Positions 45,996 to 57,100 of a stretch of DNA of 64,000 nucleotides are shown one piece after another. The notes under the pieces are model-generated. The model worked only from the letters and a program-made list of their open reading frames with translations. It was not told where the DNA came from and ran no database searches. Origin of the DNA: Selaginella tamariscina (taxonomy: Eukaryota; Streptophyta; Lycopodiopsida; Selaginellales; Selaginellaceae); assembly GCA_003024785.1 (NCBI GenBank), contig PUQB01000420.1, forward strand, positions 158,403 through 222,402, read 5' to 3'. Every line of letters begins with the position of its first letter. The first letter of the stretch is position 1. The position numbers were made by a program, and so were the translations under genes.

Positions 45996-46954
45996 TGTCA
46001 TAGTTTTTACTATGACTCACCCTTTACTTTGGGGTTTGACTGTTGTTACCTACCGAGTTGTGTGACGAACCCTAGATGTAGTAGGAAACAGGCCCACTTA
46101 GTGCACTTGGGTATCTGGTGATGGTCCGGCCGGGTGTCATTAGGTATTTGCAGAAACTCTAGGCGAAGCTAGAACTTACCTTTAGAAACTCTCCCCCGTT
46201 TGACGTAGGTTTTCTTAAATATAGCTTGTCAAAAAGGGTTAGGGACACCCCTAGGGTTGACCTAACCCTAGGGTTGCCCTAACCCCACGCCCTAATACCC
46301 CCCCTAGGGGTTAGGTTTAGGGTTAGGTTAGGACAACCATTTTCTCTAAGGGCTGGCATTTTTGTGCCAGCCCACTTACTCATTTAGGTAAACAGGGGGG
46401 GGGGGTCCGTCACATAAATAAGGTAGAGTATATGTAGTGAGGCTTCCTGGGTTCAAAAGAGAGCTCGTTAACCTCCTACCGGTGCAAGCTAAGCTTGTGT
46501 CGTCAAGGTGCAACCCTCTGTTGTGCCGCCCAAACTTCCACACGACAGGGGTACAACCCACCCTAGGGTTAGACTATCCTTATCGTTGGCAGGATCTTGC
46601 CTTTGAGACAAGGGCATCACTTCCAAGGAGTTAGCCAATTCCTTGGTCCGAAAACCTGCTCGCAAGCTCAAAGGTATTGCCCGAGTTCACGTTCCGCAGA
46701 ACTAGTGGTTGAGGCCTTGCTCCGGCCGCCTCAACCACGCCAAGCTAGGAACAACACCTATAACTCGGCCAGTCCGTGCATCCTGATTCACAAGGTGAGT
46801 CTCGTTCGTGGACTTGGTCAGTTAGGGTTTAAGTTCCTAAGGGTTGGGTTCCTAATACGGGTTACTTTACCAGATTCCGTGGGGTTTCCAGAGAGGGGAT
46901 TCCAGGGTTGGCACCTGGCAAGCCGCCTTTGTGGCACCAGGTAAAACTCTGACA
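45996..46954 (+). mobile_element. Element A, 3' LTR
   Basis: Direct repeat of 39,615-40,577 with the same TG...CA ends, hairpin start and G-run. It is followed without a gap by the inverted 5' untranslated region of another A copy. Confidence 0.9.
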
Positions 46955-47129
46955 CTGAGCAAGTGTTCTCCGAAGTTTGACAACTCACAGGATCAAACTC
47001 TCTGCGCAAAATACAGACATGTTAACCAAAGCGATAGAGTAGATCAAGAATTTAGAGTTATCTAAACATTGAAACACTCTATGACTTAGGTAGTCCTACT
47101 GACCGCAAAGAACTTGCTCCGATACCAAT
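46955..47129 (-). mobile_element. Inverted element-A leader
   Basis: These 175 bases are the inverted 40,578-40,753, from the primer-binding site into the leader. The join to the 3' LTR of A falls at CTGAG, inside the leader. Together with 47,130-48,077 it forms a second, truncated A 5' end facing the first element. Confidence 0.85.
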
Positions 47130-48077
47130 TGTCAGAGTTTTTACCTGGTGCCACAAAGGCGGCTTGCCAGGTGCCAACCCTGGAATCCCTCTCTGGAAAC
47201 CCACGGAATCTGGTAAATAACTCGTATTAGGAACCCAACCCTTAGGAACTTAAACCCTAACTGACCAAGTCCACGAACGAGACTCACCTTGTGAATCAGG
47301 ATGCACGAACTAGCCGAGTTATAGGTGTTGTTCCTAGCTTGGCGTGGTTGAGGCGGCCGGACAAGGCCTCAACCACTAGTTCTGCGGAACGTGAACTCGG
47401 GCAATACCTTTGAGCTTGCGAGCAGGTTTTCGACCAAGGAATTTGGCTAACTCCTTGAAGTGACATGCCCTTGTCTCAAAGGCAAGATCCTGCCAACGAT
47501 AAGGATAGTCTAACCCTAGGTGGGTTGTACCCCTGTCGTGTGAAGTTTGGGCGGCACAACAGAGGGTTGCACCTTGACGACACAAGCTTAGCTTGCACCG
47601 GTAGGAGGTTAACGAGCTCTCTTTTGAACCCAGGAAGCCTCACTACATATACTCTACCTTATTTATGTGACGGACCCCCCCCCCCTGTTTAACTAAATGA
47701 GTAAGTGGGCTGGCAGGAAATGCCAGCCCTTAGAGAAAATGGTTGTCCTAACCTAATCCTAAACCTAACCCCTAGGGGGGGGTTTAGGACGTGGGGTTAG
47801 GTCAACCTAGGGGTGTCTCTAACCCTTATTTTGACAAGCTATAATCAGCGAAGAACCCTAACCTGGAACGTCAAAATGGGGAGGGTTCTCTAAATGGAAT
47901 GCTAGCTTCGCCTAGAGTTTCTTGCAAATACCTAACGACACCCGCCGGACCATCACTAGATACCCAAGTGCACTATGCGGCCTGTTTCTTCTACATCTAG
48001 GGTTCGTCACATAATCCAGTAGGTAACAACAGTCAAACCCCAAAGTAAAGGGTCGAGTCATAGTAAAAACTATGACA
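47130..48077 (-). mobile_element. Inverted element-A LTR
   Basis: Read leftward it is a complete A LTR, with TGTCAGAG at its left boundary in plus orientation and the terminal hairpin at 48,057-48,077. It carries somewhat more changes than the two LTRs of the full element, so it probably belongs to an older copy. Confidence 0.85.
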
Positions 48078-48740
48078 CGCGGTCACAAATCTCAATCCCC
48101 TCCTGGTGCGAAACATTATTTGCTAGTGCTCTAAGTCATGTTGTACCTTCGGGCCCTTGAGCTAGGGGCGACAAGAAGTCGAATCCCCCTTCGATGTGCA
48201 TGTCAAGGACGACAACGTTTACCCAAAATTTAATTGCTTGGATCTCGACTTCTACTGCCTTAGATACCCTTGGGTGTTACCTCAGCTTGATTTGCCATGT
48301 GTACCTGGAAGGGAGTCGGCTCTGGGTTGGCATACTCAGCTCACGATGAAGTTTTGTTGACATAGTGTTCACTGCCGAGCCTCCGTCTATAATCACATTG
48401 TTGATTGTGTGGCCCGCCATCTGATCCGCAATTGGCACGTCATCCATGAAGGCTACTGTGGTTGCGATGCTTCTGGCTGGGGCTGAGCTGATCCTTGTGG
48501 CCGAGCCTTGTATAGCGTGGGTGGAATAAGTGGCGCTTCATGTTCTATTGATGCTTGGCCTCTCCTCTGTTGAAGGCGAGATGTTCCTATCTCATCGCTG
48601 TTTCCCTTGATCCTACCCTAGTTGGGCTTTGCTGGTCCTGGAGTTTGGTACATCGATTTGCTATATTACCCACTACTTCAACACTGAGGTTTTGCTGCCC
48701 ATTCCTTCTCATGATGCCTTCTTGTTCTCCTAGTTCTACG
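48078..48740 (-). pseudogene. Retroelement fragment with aspartic protease motif
   Basis: On the minus strand around 48,376-48,400 a frame reads VIIDGGSAVNTMS, the active-site loop of retroviral-type aspartic proteases in plant gypsy elements (usually D-x-G-S/A). The rest is too decayed to place. It resembles the protease in the 31-kb relic and may be of the same family. Confidence 0.5.
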
Positions 48741-48986
48741 CACGTGGTTGATGGTGGTTTGACCACCGTCAAACTGCCAACCGGCACGAACGAGCGACAT
48801 GACGGAGCGCCAAGTAAGGAAGGTATTGCAAGTACAGACTGACAGTGATAGCTGTCAAGTGGCGCTTAACCAAGCGTAGATTCAATCGTCCGGATCAACT
48901 ACCCATGGTACTTGGGACAGCAGCGTAAGGGAGGTGCATAAATGTGATAGGCAGGACTCTGTCACATGGCGGCAAACGAGTGAGAG
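48741..48986 (+). repeat. LTR-D fragment
   Basis: It matches 35,870-36,080 in the same orientation (GTTGATGGTGGTTTG, TCGTCCGGATCAAC, CCATGGTACT, AGGGAGG). It is cut off where the B LTR begins. Confidence 0.5.
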
Positions 48987-49661
48987 TGTCAGAGTTTTAA
49001 CCCAAAGGGCTAACACGTGAAGACGTGGCTGCCAAGTGCCATTCGGCGTCATTACCCTGTGTGAACAACACTAAGTCTTCCAAGATAACCCTAAGAATCT
49101 AACTCAGGAGCCGAATTAGGCAAAAAGACTTAGATCCTACCCTAAGTCCCCTAAAAATGACCATCCCCTAAACCCTAGAGGATAACCCAAGTAGACTTTA
49201 GGATGATGTCCTAGTAGACCTAGACAGGCTCATGTCCTAACCCCACAAAGGAGATGTGTATCACACATCCCCCGTGATAGAGCTAAGGCATTGTCACTAC
49301 CCCTTGAGGAATCACCCTAATCCGGGAGTACAACCCTTTAGGGCAACAAGGGGTACCCTGAACCACGACTAACCCTAAGGGTTTGGATGGCCAAGTCATA
49401 CCCTAAACCTAGGGCTAGTACTTAGTGAGGGCCATAGGCGGACATGAGTGTTCTACTAAGCAACTTTAAGGCTAGGTTTAGAAAACCCTAAGTATATGAC
49501 CTTGCAAGTGCTTCAACAAAGGCTCCTACTAACAAGCTTGTTGTTCAACCCTTGGATCCAAGGAGACACTCCCCTAGCCAAGTGTGCCTAAGCACACCTG
49601 GTTACGAGACCTAACCTCCCTTGAGTAAATGCCCAAGGCTTAGCACCCTACGTGAGCACAA
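48987..49661 (-). mobile_element. Element B left LTR, part 1
   Basis: It begins TGTCAGAGTTTTAACCC and matches 61,294-61,805 over about 500 bp (CTAACACGTG/CCAACATGGA, ATTCGGC, CAAGATAACCCTAAGAAT, GTAGACTTTAGGAT). In B orientation (leftward) this is the 3' part of the 3' LTR. It is interrupted by a solo A LTR at 49,662 and resumes at 50,611. The B LTR is a diverged relative of the A LTR. Confidence 0.75.
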
Positions 49662-50610
49662 TGTCATAGTTTTTACTATGACTCGACCCTTTACTTTAAG
49701 GTTTGACTGTTGTTACTTACCAAGTTTGTGGATGAACCCTAGATGAGTAGGACAGGCCGTTTAGTGCACTTGGGTATCTAGTGATGGTCCGGCCGGGTGT
49801 CATTAGGTATTTGCAGAAACTCTACGAAGCTAGAACTTACCTTCTAGAAACTCCCCTCGTTTTGACATTCTAGTTAGGGTTCTTTGCAAATATCTTGTCA
49901 AAATAAGGTTAGGGACACCCCTAGGGTGACCTACCCTAGGTTGTCCTAACCCCACGCCTTAAACCCCCCTCCTGGGGTTAGTTTAGGGTTAGGGTTAGGA
50001 CAATCATTTTCTCTAAGGGCTGCATTTCCGTGCCACCCACTTACTCATTTAGGTAAACAGGGGGGGGGATCCGTCCATAAAATAAGGTAGAGTATATGTA
50101 GTGAGCTTCCTGGGTTCAAAAGAGCTCGTTAACCTCCTAATCGGTGCAGCTAAGCTTGTGTTGTCAGGTGCAACCCTCCGTTGTGCCGCCCAAACTTCCA
50201 CACGAAGGGGTACACACCCACCCTAGGTTAGACTATCCTTATTGTTGGCAGGATCTTGCCTTTAGATGAGGCACATCACTTCCAAGGAGTTGTCAGATTC
50301 CTTGACCGAAAACCTGCTCGCAAGCTCAAAGGCATTGCCCGAGTTCACGTTCCACAAAACTAGTGGTTGAGGCCTTGCTCCGGCCGCCTCGCAACGCCAA
50401 GCTAGGAACGACACCTAAAGCTCGGCTAGTCTGTGTATCCTAATTCACAAGGTGAGTCTCGCTCGTGGACTTAGTTAGTTAGGGTTTGAGTTCCTAGGGC
50501 TTGGGTTCCTAATATGGGTTATTTTACCAAATTCCGTGGGGTTTCCAGAGGGGATTCCAGGGTTGGACCTGGCAAGCCGCCTTTTGTGGCACCAAGTAAA
50601 AACTCTGACA
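49662..50610 (+). mobile_element. Solo LTR of family A
   Basis: A complete A LTR (TGTCATAG...CTCTGACA) without internal sequence. ACAA precedes and follows it, a 4-bp target-duplication match, and B-LTR sequence lies on both sides. The internal region was probably lost by LTR-LTR recombination after insertion into B. Confidence 0.85.
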
Positions 50611-50884
50611 ACAAGCATGCCTATTTGTCAGAGTATCCAATCCCTTGGCGACAAGCCCATGACATAACCCCAAAGGGCATGCCTTAGGCGTTGTACCATG
50701 TGATGTTTAGCCCAATGTCACATCTCCATGTGACACTGCCTTCCACGATGTGGGCTATCATCCTAGCCCTTAGATTCAAGAGACGCCCAAGTGCCACAAA
50801 CATGGCTCCTAAATGCCAGCTCTAGAACCCCTTAGTGTACCCTCAGGAACTGGTAAGTGAACCTGTCAAACAAGATCCCACACC
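50611..50884 (-). mobile_element. Element B left LTR, part 2
   Basis: Continuation of the B LTR after the solo A LTR, up to the left end of element C. Part 3 resumes at 57,101, after C. Confidence 0.55.
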
Positions 50885-51454
50885 TGTCAGCCACGATCCA
50901 GGAACCAGGAAACGAGTAGGATTCCGGGAACAGGAAGGCTTGACTCAGGAACAGGACCGAGAGCAGGACAGGAACCAGGAACTGAATAGGAACAGGACGG
51001 ATCCAGGAACAGGACGGATCCAGGAGCAGGACAGGATCAGGATAGGATCCAGGAACAAGATAGGAACTAGACAGGATCCAAGAGCAAGACAGGAGCAGGA
51101 GGCAAAGAGTAAGACAAGAACAAGACAAGAGCAAGGAACAAGAATAATCGTAGAATGACTGGTGTTGATAGTAACTGATTGTACAACAATTAGGTCGGAG
51201 CTTTTATGCTCACAACTCCAAGCTAATCTAGTCATGAGTCTAATCTAGTCATGAGCTAAGAATAGTGTCCCTTATCCTCTAGGCATATCCTGTAGCATAT
51301 CCTATAGGCATATCCTATAGGAATATCCTATAGGTATATCCTGTAGGAATATCCTGCAGGCATATCCTGTAACCCGTATCCTGTATCCGAAATCCTGCAT
51401 CCTGTATCCTGTATCCGGAAACCTGTATCCTGCATCCTGTATCGGGTTGTGACA
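50885..51454 (-). mobile_element. Element C, 3' LTR
   Basis: Direct repeat of 56,524-57,100 with TG...CA ends. Much of it consists of loose short repeats: CAGGAACAGGA-type words (50,895-51,130) and ATATCCTATAGG or ATCCTGTATCC words (51,275-51,445). The TATA-like box and self-primer complement are at 51,201-51,208 and 51,165-51,177. A purine tract, GGGAGGAGG on the minus strand, lies at about 51,459-51,468 just outside it. Confidence 0.9.
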
Positions 51455-54400
51455 GCACCTCCTCCCTAAGGACGAGTTCCACGAGTCTAGGACCTGGTTT
51501 AGCAGGATAATGCCGATGGAAGGCAGCAACTTTGGAAGAAGCATGGAGTAAGTTGGATGCAGGTTCCCAAGTGCGATCGGTAGGCAAATAACCTTTCCAA
51601 TCCACCAAGTATTGAAGTTGGCGACGATGAAGACGAGAATCAAGGATGGCTGCAACTTCGTACTCAGGTTCACCAGCAATGACCACAGGAGGGGGAGGAG
51701 AAGAAGCACGACCAGGAAGAGAAGAAGGATGATACGGCTCCAACAAGGAGGTGTGAAACACAGGATGAAGTTTCACCGTGGATGGTAACTCGAGTCGGAA
51801 AGCTACAGGATTTACCTCCGCCACGATCCTGTAAGGGCCCAATCGTTGAAAATCCAACTTAGAAGAAGGCCTGTTGGTGCGAATGTGTCGACGAAGAAGC
51901 CACACGAGATCACCAACCTTGTATGCAGGTGCCGGCTGACGATGGCATCAGCATGATGCTTGTACCGTTCCTGTGCCTGCTGAAGATGAACCCGGAGATC
52001 ATCCTGTACCTGACGAAGATGCTGGAGACGATCCTGTACTGCAGGAGCGGAAGAAGGAGAAGCAGGAGAGCAAAGTCAAAACGTGGATGGTGGCCTGTAA
52101 GAGCAAAGAAAGGTGTCTGGCCTGTAGATGCGTGAATGGAGTTGTTGTAGGCAAACTCCGCCATAGGAAGAAGGTCCAACCAATTATCCTGTTGGTAACT
52201 GATGAAGCAACGAAGATATTGCTCCAAGGTCTGGATTGTGCGTTCTGACTGTCCATCAGTTTGCGGTGATATCCTGAAGAAAGATCCGCTTTAACCTGTA
52301 GACTCCGAAGAAGCTCTCGCCAAAACTTGGACATGAATTGTGGACCTCGATCGGAAACAATGCTCTCAGGAAGACCATGATGTCGGAACACCTCACGGAT
52401 CACCAACTCGGCAGTTGTCTGACCTGTAGCTGTCTTGTTGCAGGGTAGGAAATGAGCCTGCTTGGTGAAACGGTCAACCACCACAAGAACTGCATCGAAT
52501 CCACGAGAAGGAGGAAGATCTGTGAGGAAATCCATAGAAATGGATCTCCAAGGAGCAGAAGGAACAGGAAGAGGACGAAGAAGACCAGAAGGTGCATGAT
52601 AGGCATCTTCGACCTGTTGCAGGTGTCACAACTCCGTACAAACCTTTCCACAAAACCTCGCAACCCAGGCCACCAATAGTTGCGAGTCACCAACTCAACT
52701 GTCTTGGCCACACCAAATGTCCTGTAGCCGGGTATCATGACAATCCTGTACCACACGAGTCCTGCAAACACCAACAGGAACGTACAGGAGACCTTCCCGG
52801 TACAGGAGTCCATCCTGTATGGTGAACAGGTTGTAGTCTGGACGGGAACTGGAGGAAGAGGAACTTGCAACGTCAGGATGAATGTGTGAGAACACATTCT
52901 TTGCCAAGTCGTCTGTATCCAACTGCGAACGGACGTCCTGTAGGAGTGTTGAATTGCTGGAGCCTGATGAACCTGCAGTGCCGCAAGCCGGAATCGATCA
53001 GGACCCAACAACACTTGCCTTTGACAGTCAAATGCAGGATCGCCCGGGCTTGGTGCAAGGTAAGCGCCTAGACAATGCGTCCGCCTTGCCATTCCGAAAA
53101 CCGGGCCTGTAGACGATGACGAAGTCAAAACGTGATAGGAACTCTGCCCACCTAGCCTGTCGCCGACTGAGAACTCGAGCCGTTTGAAAGTACTCCAGGT
53201 TCTTGTGATCCGTAAGAACTTGTACAGGATGTGCAGCACCTTCCAGGAAATGCCGCCACTCCTCAAACGAATCCACAATGGCCTTGAGTTCCTTGTCATG
53301 AATCTCGTAATTGATCTCCGCCGACAGGAACTTACGAGAGTGAAAAGCTACAGGATGAAGCAACTTGTCCTCTCCAACTTGCGATAGGACGGATCCTATG
53401 CAAAATCCGAGGCATCTGCTTCAACGAAGAAAGGACGAGAAGGATCAGGATGTGCTAAAATCGGAGCTGTCGTGAAGGTGTCCTTGAGTGTTGTGAATGC
53501 ATGTTCCGCCTTGTCGGACCAAGAGAAAACCTCTGTGCGCTTGGTGAGTTCCGTGAGTGGAAGTACACGCTTGGAGAAGTCCTGTATGAATCGCCTGTAG
53601 AAGTTTGCAAAGCCAAGGAAACATTGTACATCTCGTACAGACTTGGGCCTCTCCCACTCCACGATGGTCTTCACCTTGTGCATGTCCATGGAAACGCCAG
53701 CAGGAGAGACGATGTAGCCCAAGAACTCCACAGAATCCCTATCGAAAAAACACTTCTCCAACTTCGCATACAAGCCATGCTCACGAAGCCGCTGTAGAAC
53801 CAACCGTACATGCTTGTCATGTGCCGCCTGGTCCTTGGAGAAAATCAAAATGTCTCGAGGTAGATCACCACAAACTGGTCCAAGAAGTCACGAAAGATGT
53901 CGTTCACCATGTGTTGGAACACGCTGGGGCATTGGTAAGGCCGAAAGGCATCACCGTGTACTCGAAGTGTCCATACCTTGTACGAAAGGCAGTCTTCCAC
54001 TCATCGCCGGACGAATCCGTACAAGGTTGTAGGCCCCTCGTAAGTCGATCTTCGTGAACACCTTTGCTCCTCGCAGCCGATCGAGAAGTTCCGGGATCAA
54101 TGGCAACGGGTACCGATTCCGAATGGTAGCTTGATTCAAACCCCTGTAGTCCACAACCAAACGTAAGCTCCCATCCTTCTTCTTGACAAAGAAGATTGGC
54201 GCTCCTGCAGGGGACTTTGAGTGACGAATGAAGCCGGATGCCAAGTTGTCCTCGATGTACTGGCGAAGAACCTCCAACTCTGTGGGTGACAATGCGTAAA
54301 TCGGTCCGAACGGTGGGGTCTTTCCTTCTGCAAGATCAATAGGACAGTCGTAGGACCTGTGAACAGGAAGAACTGTAGCCTTGTGCTTGTCAAAAACGTC

Positions 54401-55437
54401 CTTAAAGTCGTGGTACTTGGATGGTAGAGAAGAAGGAGGAGAAGGAGAGGAGTAGGCGAAGAAGGAGTAGGCGAAGGAGATTGAAAAACAGGAGAGTCAG
54501 ACACAGGAAAGGTAGAAGAGGACGTAGGAGTTACTTGAAAGGCAAAAAGGTGGAAAGGAGCAGGATCAGTGGTAAGTTCATGCATGGTAGTGGTAAGAAC
54601 TCGGAGAGGAGCAGGAGGGAGTGTGACTGAAAAAGAGGAAGGATCTTGGGGGTGGAACAGAGGAGAGTAACAAAAGGAGGCAGGATTGGGAAACCTGTGT
54701 GGATGTTGACGAGTGTACAGGATTGGAAGAATCCTGTACAGAAGTCCGTGGTTGCACAGGAGTGAGGGAGCCTGTGAGTGTGCTGACGAACCAACAGGAG
54801 GTGGATCCTGTTGAGGAGGAACCTTCGACACTGATACAGGATTGGAAGAACCCTGTACAGGAATCCGCAAACTTACAGGAGTGGAGAAACCTGCGGATGT
54901 GCTGAGGAACTGATATGAGGTGAATCCTGTCGAGGAAGAGTCTTCAACAGGTACAGGAACAGGCACGGTCAATCCTGTAGCTTGTACTGCCTCAGACACC
55001 AAGGATGTATCCTGCACGCAGGAAGGTACAGGATTGATCCTGGCTGCTGGAGAGGAAAACGTGAGCGTCCTAGACCTCCAGTCGATCTGCGGTTTGCAAC
55101 AACGAACCATGGCATGCCAAAAATGATGGGAGTCGACCGAGTCTTGATCAAGTTGAAGGAAATTGAACAGTTGAATGCGCATGACTGCAAGAGAGAGGTT
55201 GGTAGCGTGGGTAACTGCGCCAGAAGCAATCAAACGACCATCGGCCACCTCTACAGGAATTGCACGCTTCAACTTCACCACCGGAATGCCATGCTGAGCT
55301 GCAAAAGTGTCATCCATGAAACATGCATTTGCACCAGTGTCTAACAGGGCAAACTCCTTGAGCTCTCGATTATTGAGGCGAATGTGTACAGGAAACTTGA
55401 GTGATGGAATGATGAGCAGCACCAATGGAGCCTGCAC
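51315..55437 (-). pseudogene. Element C pol (protease, RT, RNase H, integrase, chromodomain)
   Basis: Read leftward from about 55,437. Protease has LLDTGANACFMDD (about 55,340). A Pro/Ser-rich linker precedes reverse transcriptase (54,292-53,851: [20 protein letters not shown]). Its Y-x-DD box at about 53,862 is disrupted by a one-base loss, and the thumb follows at 53,848-53,396. RNase H is at 53,363-53,028 (TDHKNLEYF), the integrase finger at about 52,720-52,600 (YWWPG, CDTCNRSK) and the integrase core at 52,535-52,000 (VVDRFTKQAHFLP, SDRGPQF). The chromodomain is at about 51,700-51,560 (QYLVDWKGYLPTDRTWEP). The last frame runs about 45 codons into the 3' LTR and stops at 51,315. Layout and self-priming signal fit the Tf1/sushi/Tcn1-like chromoviruses. 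Several one-base shifts and a scrambled patch at 51,910-52,260 break it. Confidence 0.85.
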
Positions 55438-55458
55438 CTACGTCCAATTTCGCGGCTC

Positions 55459-56424
55459 CTAGACGAAGTGGACATTGAAGTTTTCCGACTGAACTTCAGC
55501 TTCGGCTTCACGCGTCTTGAACGTTCTGGCTTTATTAGGACATTCCGCCACCTTGTGTCCTGCTGCACCACAATACAAGCATAGGTTCTCATCCCGACGA
55601 CGTTGCTTCTCAGCAGTTGAAAGTGGGCCACGCTTGGATTTGTTAACCTCCATAGGAACTGCTCCAGAAGGTGTCGTAGGAACATGTGCTACGGCTACAG
55701 GATTCGTTGGCAGGAACTGCTGACGGAATTTTTCCTGACGGCGCTCGAACAAACGGTTGTCGCAGCGAACGGCCTGTTGCATGATCTCCGCTAACGTTTG
55801 AGCATCCGGTAATGTAAGGAGAAGGTCCTTCACATCATCCCTCAGCCCAAAACGAAAGTGTTCGATCAATGCAGTCTCGTCCCATGGAATGTTTGTGCAC
55901 AATTGCTGGAATTCATGCATAAACTGAAGCTGGTCTGGATCCTTGTGAGCCTCGTAACTTGGCATGCAGAACGGTACTTATCAGGATCTCCAAAACAGGC
56001 TTCAAAGGCAGCCACGAAACCTTCAAAGTCCTCCATCAATGGGTCGTCACGCTCCAGCAAGGGAGCAACCCAAGCTCGTGGAGATCCACTTAGTAAGGAT
56101 GCCAAAAGGCCAACCTTTTGTGCATCCGTCGAGTAGCGGCGTGGTTGCATGCGGATCAAGAGCCGGATCTGATTCAGGAAACCTTGGAAATCGGCACGGT
56201 TGCCACTGAACTTCTCTGGCATGCTGATCTTCGGCTCCGGAGAAAAGTTCGATGAAGAAGGAACCACGATGCCTGAGAGAGAGCCTGCGCAGCAGCCTTG
56301 GAGGATGCATCAGCAGCTGCATGTGCCGCATGGGTGGAGCCTTGCAATCGGTGACCACTTGGCGCAAAGTGGCCAGCTCATGAGCAACATTTGGTGCTCG
56401 CGTTGGAAGTGCTCAAAATCAGCC
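55459..56424 (-). pseudogene. Element C gag
   Basis: Start ATG at 56,424 (MADFEHFQREHQ), shifted by one base near residue 16. The middle is in frame 56,267-55,866 (PEKFSGNRADFQGFLNQIRL, KVGLLASLLSGSPRAW). The last part, in frame 55,965-55,459, ends with zinc knuckle CLYCGAAGHKVAEC. The PEKF-x-G...F...C/IRL and KV-x-x-x-LLSG-x-A pattern is typical of the sushi/Tf1-type gag, the family from which mammalian PEG10-like genes arose. It packages element RNA. The stop at 55,459 lies just before the pol frame. Confidence 0.85.
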
Positions 56425-56508
56425 ATGATCTTGAAAGAAAGAAAGGAGAAAAACGAAGGAAAAGAATCAAGGAAAAAAAAGTAGCTAGGAAACGAAGAGC
56501 TATGAAAG

Positions 56509-56521
56509 CAGTTACTATCAA
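56509..56521 (-). other. Element C self-primer binding site
   Basis: Two bases after the 5' LTR (minus-strand reading) lies TTGATAGTAACTG. It does not resemble a Met-tRNA primer site but is perfectly complementary over 13 nt to the LTR segment at 56,804-56,816. Confidence 0.75.
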
Positions 56522-56803
56522 ACTGTCAAGCCACGATCCAGGAACCAGGAAACGAGTAGGATTCCGGGAACAGGAAGGCTTGACTCAGGAACAGGACCGA
56601 GAGCAGGACAGGAACCAGGAACAGGAATAGGAACAGGACGGATCCAGGAAAGGACGGATCCAGGAGCAGGACAGGATCAGGATAGGATCCAGGAACAAGA
56701 TAGGAACTAGACAGGATCCAAGAGCAAGACAGGAGCAGGAGGCAAGAGTAAGACAAGAACAAGACAAGAGCAAGGAACAAGAATAATCGTAGAATGACTG
56801 GTG

Positions 56804-56816
56804 TTGATAGTAACTG
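56804..56816 (-). other. Element C predicted RNA 5' end (self-primer)
   Basis: The minus strand reads CAGTTACTATCAA, the exact complement of the site at 56,509-56,521. It starts about 25-30 bases downstream of a TATA-like box, where the transcript would begin. This is the arrangement known from Tf1, whose mRNA 5' end folds back to prime reverse transcription. Confidence 0.7.
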
Positions 56817-56839
56817 ATTGTACAACAATTAGGTCGGAG

Positions 56840-56847
56840 CTTTTATG
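56840..56847 (-). promoter_or_regulatory. Element C LTR TATA-like box
   Basis: CATAAAAG on the minus strand, conserved in both C LTRs and, as GTATAAAAG, in C2. It sits the usual TATA-to-start distance from the predicted RNA 5' end. Confidence 0.6.
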
Positions 56848-57100
56848 CTCACAACTCCAAGCTAATCTAGTCATGAGTCTAATCTAGTCATGAGCTAAGA
56901 ATAGTGTCCCTTATCCTCTAGGCATATCCTGTAGCATATCCTATAGGCATATCCTATAGGAATATCCTATAGGTATATCCTGTAGGAATATCCTGCAGGC
57001 ATATCCTGTAACCCGTATCCTGTATCCGAAATCCTGCATCCTGTATCCTGTATCCGGAAACCTGTATCCTGCATCCTGTATCCTGTATCGGGTTGTGACA

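Larger units (their letters stand above)
56524..57100 (-). mobile_element. Element C, 5' LTR
   Basis: Read leftward this is the upstream LTR. It matches 50,885-51,454 almost base for base, with small indels. The flanking five-base words (ACACC at the left end and GACGA at the right) do not match, so no clean target duplication is seen, although B-LTR sequence lies on both sides. Confidence 0.9.

Noticed and set aside
50832..51235. Ser/Leu/Cys-rich frames on both strands in the C LTRs
   Set aside because: Products of the CAGGA-type short repeats in the LTR; the same frames recur in the other LTR at 56,526-56,828.
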